Shown here: one piece after another, positions 36,745 through 41,829 of the stretch
Layout: each line of letters opens with the position of its first letter
Numbering within the stretch: the stretch's first letter is position 1
Source of the DNA: Pseudonocardia sp.
GTDB taxonomy: Bacteria > Actinomycetota > Actinomycetes > Mycobacteriales > Pseudonocardiaceae
NCBI GenBank assembly: GCA_029263115.1
Contig: JAJCYC010000082.1
Span: forward strand, 1-41,829
DNA length: 41,829 nt
Direction: 5' to 3'
Translations under genes and position numbers: made by a program
Notes under the pieces: model-generated
What the model was told of the DNA's origin: nothing
Database searches by the model: none
The model's input: only the letters and a program-made list of their open reading frames with translations

Positions 36745-36801
36745 ACCGTACGGACCATGGGACGACGTTCGTCAAGAACCTCGGAACGCGACGCAGGTCA
36801 C
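36745..36801 (-). promoter_or_regulatory. Promoter and upstream motif of the acidic-tail rpf
   Basis: Reverse-strand TTGACG (36770-36775) and TACGGT (36745-36750) are 19 bp apart, with GTGACCTGCGTCGC (36788-36801) twelve bases further upstream. It differs from the motif at the other rpf promoter by one base in 14. Confidence 0.55.
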
Positions 36802-37030
36802 CTCATCCTTTCGGGTGCTGTGGGCAAGTCGGCCGATTCGTCGTTCTCGCAGGTAATTGCGGTACGGGAGTTGTGTAATAATCCCGCGCCGAATTGTTTT
36901 CGAAGTGGGAACGAATGCTTCGGGCGGATGCCGGGCCCGGCGGCGGGGCTCGCCGGGCGGTCCGACTGGCCGCCGTTCGGCACGCTCGGCCATGCTGTCC
37001 CGGTGAGGGTGACGGCGTGACGGGGACGAC
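36802..37030. other. Divergent spacer between rpf and moxR
   Basis: An AT-rich stretch at about 36850-36910 includes TAATAAT (36876-36882), a plausible -10 region for the moxR operon, though no matching -35 is clear. No gene is recognised. Confidence 0.35.
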
Positions 37031-37933
37031 ATGACGGGGAGTACGACGAGCGGCCGTCCCGGTTCCCCCGCCGAGCTGGCGGTAAGGCTGCGGGCCACCG
37101 GGTACCTGCCCGACGACGGTCTGGCGACCGCGGCGTTTCTCGCGCTGCGGATGGACCGGCCGCTGTTCTGCGAGGGCGAGCCGGGCACCGGCAAGACGGC
37201 GCTGGCCCAGGCGATGGCACAGGTGCTGGACGCGCCGCTGATCCGCCTGCAGTGCCACGAGGGCATCGACGCCAGCCAGGCGCTCTACGACTGGGACTTC
37301 CCCCGCCAACTGCTGCACCTGCGCGCGCTGGAGGCCGCCGCCGGGGCGAGCGCGGAGAAGCTGGACGCCGACGTGGTGGAGGCCTCGCTCTACGACCCCA
37401 GGTTCCTCATCGCCCGCCCGGTGCTCAAGGCGCTGCAGACCTCTCCCAGCGTACTGCTGGTCGACGAGGTCGACCGGGCCGACGACGAGTTCGAGGCGTT
37501 CCTGCTCGAGGTGCTCACCGAGCACGCGGTGAGCATCCCCGAGGTGGGCGAGATCCGGGCGAAGACCCCGCCGCTGGTGGTGCTCACCTCCAACCGCACC
37601 CGCGACGTGCACGACGCGCTCAAGCGCCGCTGCCTGTACCTGTGGCTCGACCACCCGGACCTCACCCGGGAGATCGCCATCCTGCGCAGCCGGCTGCCGG
37701 GGGTGCCCGAGCGGCTGGCCGGCCAGGTCGCCGCCGCCGTCCGACGGATGCGTGAGCTGGAGCTGCTCAAACCGCCCGGGGTGGCCGAGTCGCTGGACTG
37801 GGCGCGGGCGCTGCAGCTGCTCGGCGCGGATGAGCTGGACGTCGCCTCCGCCGCCGCGTCCCTGGGTGCGGTGCTGAAGTACCGCGAGGACGCCGACCGG
37901 GTCCGCGCGCAGCTCGACACACTGCTGATCTGA
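37031..37933 (+). CDS. MoxR-family AAA+ ATPase (CoxD-like)
   Basis: A 300-residue AAA+ ATPase of the MoxR group. Walker A is CEGEPGTGKTALAQA (about residue 49), Walker B SVLLVDEVDRADDEFEAFLL (about 138), sensor 1 PPLVVLTSNRTRDVHDAL and an arginine-finger region KRRCLYLWLDHP. MoxR proteins act with a VWA-domain partner as chaperones that insert metals or activate enzyme complexes. The VWA partner is 8 bp downstream, followed by xdhC. This is the order of coxDEF, needed for maturing the Cu-Mo active site of CO dehydrogenase or related hydroxylases. The ATG at 37031 follows a GGGGACG ribosome binding site. Confidence 0.9.
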   Translation: MTGSTTSGRPGSPAELAVRLRATGYLPDDGLATAAFLALRMDRPLFCEGEPGTGKTALAQAMAQVLDAPLIRLQCHEGIDASQALYDWDFPRQLLHLRALEAAAGASAEKLDADVVEASLYDPRFLIARPVLKALQTSPSVLLVDEVDRADDEFEAFLLEVLTEHAVSIPEVGEIRAKTPPLVVLTSNRTRDVHDALKRRCLYLWLDHPDLTREIAILRSRLPGVPERLAGQVAAAVRRMRELELLKPPGVAESLDWARALQLLGADELDVASAAASLGAVLKYREDADRVRAQLDTLLI

Positions 37934-37941
37934 GACCGGCG

Positions 37942-39060
37942 GTGGTCACGGACCCGCTGCCCGGCCTGGTCGGGTTCGCCGCCGCACTGCGACACGCCGG
38001 CCTGGCGGTCACCACCGACCGGGTCGCGGCGTTCCTCACCGCGCTGGACGAGCTGGACGTGACCAGTCGGACGGCCACCTACTGGGCCGGCCGGCTGACC
38101 CTGTGCTCCGACCCGGACGACCTCGCGCGCTACGACATGGCGTTCCCGGCCTGGTTCGGGCCGGACCGGTCCCCCCGGGGCACCCCGGTGCGCGACCAGC
38201 GCAGGCCACCGCCGTCCCGGCTGGCGTCGTTGACCTCCGGTGAGGACGGCGACGAATCCGACGGCCCCGACGGGCCGGACGAGCCCCGGCTGCGGGTGTC
38301 GGCCAGCGCACGCGAGGTGCTGCGGCACCGCGACCTGGGCGAGCTGTCGCCGGCCGAGCGCGAGCACCTGCGGGCGTTGCTGGCGTTGCTGCGGGTCGGC
38401 CTGCCAACCCGTGCCTCGCGCCGCCGCCACCCCACCCGGCGCGGTCCGGCCGACCCCGAGCGCACCCTGCGTGCCGCCCTGCGCAACCACGGCGAGCTGC
38501 GCGAGCTGCGCCACACCGGGCCGAGCCGGCGGCCCCGCCGGGTGGCCCTGCTGATCGACGTGTCCGGCTCGATGGCGCCCTACGCCGACACCCTGGTGCG
38601 GTTCGCGCACGTGCTGGTCCGCCGTGGGGCCGGCGCGGTGGAGGTGTTCACCATCGGCACCCGGCTGACCCGGATCACCCGCGAGCTGCGCCACCGCGAC
38701 CCCGAGCTGGCGTTGGCCGCGGCCGGCCGGGCGATCCCGGACTGGTCGGGTGGCACCCGGCTGGGCGACGTGCTGGGCGCGTTCGTCGAGCGCTGGGGCC
38801 GGCGGGGGGTGGCGCGGCGGGCGGTGGTCGTGGTCTTCTCCGACGGGTGGGAGCGCGGCGAACCCGACGAGCTGGCCGTCCAGATGAGCCGGTTGCGCCG
38901 GTTGGCCCACCGGGTGATCTGGGTGAACCCGCACGCCGGCAAGGAGGGCTACGCGCCGGTGCAGGGTGGAATAGTCGCGGTGCTGCCGTACTTGGACCAG
39001 CTGCTGGCCGGGCACAGCCTGGCCACCCTGGAGCGGTTGGTGGAGGCGATGACACGGTGA
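37942..39060 (+). CDS. VWA-domain CoxE-like protein
   Basis: A 372-residue protein of the CoxE-like family. The N-terminal 180 residues are helical (LVGFAAALRHAGLAVTTDRV) with an acidic spacer (GEDGDESDGPDGPDEP). The C-terminal von Willebrand A domain begins RVALLIDVSGSMAPYADTLV, giving a complete DxSxS MIDAS start, then DWSGGTRLGDVLGAF (the MIDAS Thr) and VVVVFSDGWERGE. It pairs with the MoxR ATPase. The GTG at 37942 is 8 bp after the moxR stop. It ends 20 bp before xdhC, so all three form one operon. Confidence 0.9.
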   Translation: MVTDPLPGLVGFAAALRHAGLAVTTDRVAAFLTALDELDVTSRTATYWAGRLTLCSDPDDLARYDMAFPAWFGPDRSPRGTPVRDQRRPPPSRLASLTSGEDGDESDGPDGPDEPRLRVSASAREVLRHRDLGELSPAEREHLRALLALLRVGLPTRASRRRHPTRRGPADPERTLRAALRNHGELRELRHTGPSRRPRRVALLIDVSGSMAPYADTLVRFAHVLVRRGAGAVEVFTIGTRLTRITRELRHRDPELALAAAGRAIPDWSGGTRLGDVLGAFVERWGRRGVARRAVVVVFSDGWERGEPDELAVQMSRLRRLAHRVIWVNPHAGKEGYAPVQGGIVAVLPYLDQLLAGHSLATLERLVEAMTR

Positions 39061-39080
39061 ACGGAGTCAGGTGACGACTC

Positions 39081-40277
39081 ATGCGTGACGTTCTGGCGCA
39101 GTTGACCTCGTGGTGGGCCGACGGCAGCTCGGTCGCGCTGGCCACCGTGGTCGCGACCTTCCGTTCCGCGCCCCGCCAGCCCGGGGCGTCGATGCTGGTC
39201 GGCCCGGGCGGGGAGGCGGTGGGCAGCGTCTCCGGCGGATGCGTGGAGGGCGCGGTCTACGAGCTGGGCTCCGAGGTGCTGCGGGGTGGCCGTCCGGTCC
39301 TGCAGCGCTACGGGGTGTCCGACGAGGACGCGTTGAGCGTGGGCCTGACCTGCGGCGGCATCCTCGACGTGTTCGTGGAGAAGATCGACACGCAGACCTT
39401 CCCGCAGCTGGGCGCGGTCGCCGAGGCGATCGAGCAGGAGCGGCCGGTGGCGCTGGCGACGGTGGTGGCCGGCCCGGTGGAGCGGTTGGGGCGGCGGCTG
39501 GTGATCTGCCCGGACCGGGTGGAGGGCGCGACCGGGTCGAACCGATCGGTCGCCGGGACCACCGGCTCGGCCAGACTGGACGCCGCGTTGCGTGACGACG
39601 CCCGCGGGCTGCTGGATGTCGGTCGGAACGGGTTGCTGCGCTACGGCGTCGACGGTCAGCGTCGCGGCGAGGGCCTGGACGTGTTCGTCGAGTCGTTCGC
39701 CCCGCCACCCCGGATGATCGTCTTCGGCGCGATCGACTTCGCGGCGGCGGTCGCCCGGATCGGCGGGTTCCTCGGCTACCGGGTCACGGTGTGCGACGCC
39801 CGCCCGGTGTTCGCCACCGCGTCCCGGTTCCCCGGCGCGAACGAGGTCGTCGTGGAGTGGCCGCACCGCTACCTCGAGGCGGAGGCGGCGGCTGGCCGTA
39901 TCGATGCCCGCACGGCGATCTGCGTGCTCACCCACGATCCGAAGTTCGACGTGCCGGTGCTGGAGGTCGCGCTGCGGCTGCCGGAGGTCGGCTACGTCGG
40001 TGCGATGGGCTCGCGGCGGACGCATGACGACCGGTTGCAGCGGTTGCGCGAGATCGGGCTCACCGAGGCCGAACTGTCCCGGATGTCCAGCCCGATCGGC
40101 CTCGACCTGGGGGCGCGCACGCCGGAGGAGACCGCCGTGTCGATCGCCGCCGAGATGATCGCGATGCATTGGGGCGGGGGTGGCAACCGGCTCGCCGAGC
40201 GGGACGGCCCGATCCACGGTGGCCCGCTGCGCGGCGGCACCGCCGAACACGCCCACCAGAGTGGCGCGCCGGGCTGA
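39081..40277 (+). CDS. XdhC/CoxF-family molybdoenzyme maturation protein
   Basis: A 398-residue protein with two parts. The N-terminal XdhC/CoxI domain has VATFRSAPRQPGASMLV, VGSVSGGCVEGAVYELG and LTCGGILDVFVE. The C-terminal Rossmann-like domain starts RMIVFGAIDFAAAVARIGGF and includes CVLTHDPKFDVPVLEVAL and VGYVGAMGSRRTHDDR. XdhC-type proteins bind Moco, promote its sulfuration and insert it into xanthine dehydrogenase or CO dehydrogenase type enzymes. Both domains are full length. The ATG at 39081 follows AGGTGA. It converges with the MFS gene, with 11 bp between stops. Confidence 0.93.
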   Translation: MRDVLAQLTSWWADGSSVALATVVATFRSAPRQPGASMLVGPGGEAVGSVSGGCVEGAVYELGSEVLRGGRPVLQRYGVSDEDALSVGLTCGGILDVFVEKIDTQTFPQLGAVAEAIEQERPVALATVVAGPVERLGRRLVICPDRVEGATGSNRSVAGTTGSARLDAALRDDARGLLDVGRNGLLRYGVDGQRRGEGLDVFVESFAPPPRMIVFGAIDFAAAVARIGGFLGYRVTVCDARPVFATASRFPGANEVVVEWPHRYLEAEAAAGRIDARTAICVLTHDPKFDVPVLEVALRLPEVGYVGAMGSRRTHDDRLQRLREIGLTEAELSRMSSPIGLDLGARTPEETAVSIAAEMIAMHWGGGGNRLAERDGPIHGGPLRGGTAEHAHQSGAPG

Positions 40278-40288
40278 ACGAGACCGAG

Positions 40289-41829
40289 TCACGCCGTCGC
40301 GTGTGTCCGGCGGGTTGCGACCCCCGCCGCCCGGGCGTCCTCGGTGGACGGGCCAGCCGCGGTCGGACGCCCGGTCGGCGGGCCGTCCTGCTGGGTCGGC
40401 GGCTTGCGGATGAAGAAGGCGAGCACCAGCCCGGCGGCGGTGAGCAGGGCGGCGATGAAGAACACCTCGCTGTAGGTCTGGCCGAGCACCTGAACCTCCA
40501 GCTCGCGGTACATGCCGTAGAGGCCGACGGTGTCGGAGGGGTCGATGCCGTGGGCGGCCAGCTCGGCCGGAGTGGCCGGTATCAGCGCCGCCCGGTCGGC
40601 GGACAGCTGCGAGTGCTGGTTGGTGGCCAGCACCGTCATCCCGGCCAGGCCCAGCGCCGAGGACAGCTGCTGGACCACGTTGTTCATCAGGCTGGCCGAG
40701 GTGGTCAGCGCGGGCGGGATCGAGGCCAGTCCGGCGGTGATGATCGGCATCATGGCCAGCCCGTTGCCGGCGGCCCGGACGCAGGTCCAGAGGATGATGT
40801 CGCCCTCGGTCATGTCCGGGCCGATCCCGGTCAACATGAAGCCCCCTGCGGTGGCGATCGTCAGCCCGATGACCGCCGGCCAGAATGGGCCGATCCGGTC
40901 GTAGAGCATCCCGGCGATCGGCATCAGGATGGTGAGCACGATCGCCTCGGGCATCAGGATCAGCCCGGTGTGCAGCGGCTGGTAGCCCAGGCTGCCCTGC
41001 ATGTACAGCGGCAGGTAGAACAGCACCGCGAACAACCCGACGACCAGCACCATCATGATCAGCAACGAGTTGACGTACACCCGGTTGCGCAGCACCCGCA
41101 GGTCGATCAGCGGGTCGTCCCGGCCCAGTTCGATCACCACGAACAGCGACAGCGAGAGCGCGGCGAAGACCGCCAGGATCAGGATCGGGTAGGAGTCCCA
41201 GCCCCAGTTGTCGCCCTCGGACACCGCCAGCAGCAGCGCGAAGAGCCCCGCGCCGGCGGTGATGAATCCCCACCAGTCGAACGGTCGGGTTGACGTCGGC
41301 GGGAGCCGGGGCAACAGCAGCAACCCGGCGACCACCCCGCCGACCGCGACCGGCACGTTGATCAGGAAGATCAACCGCCAGTCCACGTACTCCACCAGGT
41401 AGCCACCCAGGGTCGGGCCGATCGCCGGGCCCACCAGGATGCCCAGGCCGAATACGCCCATCGCGATGCCGAGCTTCGCCCGGGGCACGATCCGGTAGAG
41501 CAGTGCCATGGTGATCACCGGCAGCACGCCGCCCGGCACGGCCTGCACGATCCGGAACGCGATCAGGCTGTCCAGGTCCCAAGCCAGACCGCAGAGCGCG
41601 GAGCCCATCGCGAAACCGGCCAGGCAGACCAGCCATACCCTGGTCAGGCCGAGCCGGTCGCCCAGCCAACCGGCCATCGGGACGGTCGCGGCCAGGGTCA
41701 GGTTGTACGCGGTGGAGATCCACTCGATGTCGTCGACGGCCGCGCCGAAGTCGTTCTGGATGGTGGGGATGGCCACGTTCACGATGCTGATGTCCAGCAC
41801 CACCATGAACATGCCGCTGACCAGGACCA
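40289..41829 (-). CDS. DHA2-family MFS exporter (EmrB-like), 5' end cut
   Basis: At least 512 residues of a 14-TM drug:H+ antiporter-2 transporter; the frame runs off the right edge, where VLVSGMFMVVLDISIVNVAI is the first membrane segment, so only a short N-terminus is missing. Conserved parts are WISTAYNLTLAATVPMAGWL, the loop GDRLGLTRV, and motif C in TM5 (GLGILVGPAIGPTLGGYLVE) typical of EmrB/QacA exporters. A charged tail of about 40 residues follows the last helix. A multidrug or metabolite export role in the inner membrane is likely; the substrate is unknown. Confidence 0.92.
   Translation of the reverse strand, partial: VLVSGMFMVVLDISIVNVAIPTIQNDFGAAVDDIEWISTAYNLTLAATVPMAGWLGDRLGLTRVWLVCLAGFAMGSALCGLAWDLDSLIAFRIVQAVPGGVLPVITMALLYRIVPRAKLGIAMGVFGLGILVGPAIGPTLGGYLVEYVDWRLIFLINVPVAVGGVVAGLLLLPRLPPTSTRPFDWWGFITAGAGLFALLLAVSEGDNWGWDSYPILILAVFAALSLSLFVVIELGRDDPLIDLRVLRNRVYVNSLLIMMVLVVGLFAVLFYLPLYMQGSLGYQPLHTGLILMPEAIVLTILMPIAGMLYDRIGPFWPAVIGLTIATAGGFMLTGIGPDMTEGDIILWTCVRAAGNGLAMMPIITAGLASIPPALTTSASLMNNVVQQLSSALGLAGMTVLATNQHSQLSADRAALIPATPAELAAHGIDPSDTVGLYGMYRELEVQVLGQTYSEVFFIAALLTAAGLVLAFFIRKPPTQQDGPPTGRPTAAGPSTEDARAAGVATRRTHATA

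Overview
This 41.8 kb window is high-GC DNA with very strong G/C bias at third codon positions, many GTG starts and tightly packed operons. It looks like a chromosomal segment of an actinobacterium. Supporting markers are a solo GroEL under two CIRCE operators, a DUF3263/VirR-like pair, three resuscitation-promoting factor (Rpf) loci, bacterial XPB with its WYL partner, and a CvnABCD conservon. From memory, the gene order resembles two separate Mycobacterium tuberculosis loci placed side by side: thiD-thiC-def-Rv0430-Rv0431 ... pssA-psd-moeA2 ... groEL2 (about Rv0422c-Rv0440) and ercc3-Rv0862c-Rv0863-moaC2-mog-moaE2-rpfA (about Rv0861c-Rv0867c). A Pseudonocardiales-type or mycolate-related host is plausible, but the sequence alone does not fix the genus.

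Layout. 1-5.6 kb: the 5' end of a PEP-utilising enzyme gene divergent from a TetR regulator, a NaChBac-type ion channel, a DHA2 MFS exporter, and an alpha/beta hydrolase with a Cys nucleophile coupled to a two-TM protein. 5.6-12.2 kb: a PIN-toxin remnant, thiD-thiC under a TPP riboswitch, def, DUF3263 and VirR-like genes, a 40-bp palindromic terminator, and the psd-pssA phospholipid operon. 12.6-18.6 kb: moeA, a large M16 lipoprotein protease, and groEL behind two CIRCE sites. 18.7-20 kb: two reduced genes, an AbiEi-like protein lacking its C-terminal half and a miniature LtrA lacking its core.

20-30 kb: XPB helicase and its helicase-associated/WYL partner, normally neighbours, are separated by an opposite-strand conservon (cvnABCD: sensor ATPase, roadblock, DUF742, small GTPase). 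The conservon sensor carries a roughly 590-residue disordered tail with two families of hexapeptide repeats. 30-32.3 kb: a 59-residue protein, a MocA-like nucleotidyltransferase and an ACT-domain malic enzyme. 32.5-36.6 kb: moaC-mog-moaE flanked by three Rpf loci in different states. One is a broken LysM-Rpf pseudogene. One is an intact Rpf-LysM gene behind a c-di-AMP (ydaO-type) riboswitch. One is an Rpf with an acidic Ser/Asp tail whose leader looks like a shrunken copy of that riboswitch leader. The last two share a promoter and an upstream 14-bp motif.

37-40.3 kb: moxR, a VWA protein and xdhC, in the order of the coxDEF maturation genes of molybdenum hydroxylases. Together with moaC, mog, moaE, moeA and the MocA-like protein they give the window a molybdenum-cofactor theme, although no molybdoenzyme structural gene is present. 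40.3-41.8 kb: a DHA2 MFS exporter truncated by the window edge. No tRNA, rRNA, CRISPR array, insertion sequence or prophage was seen.
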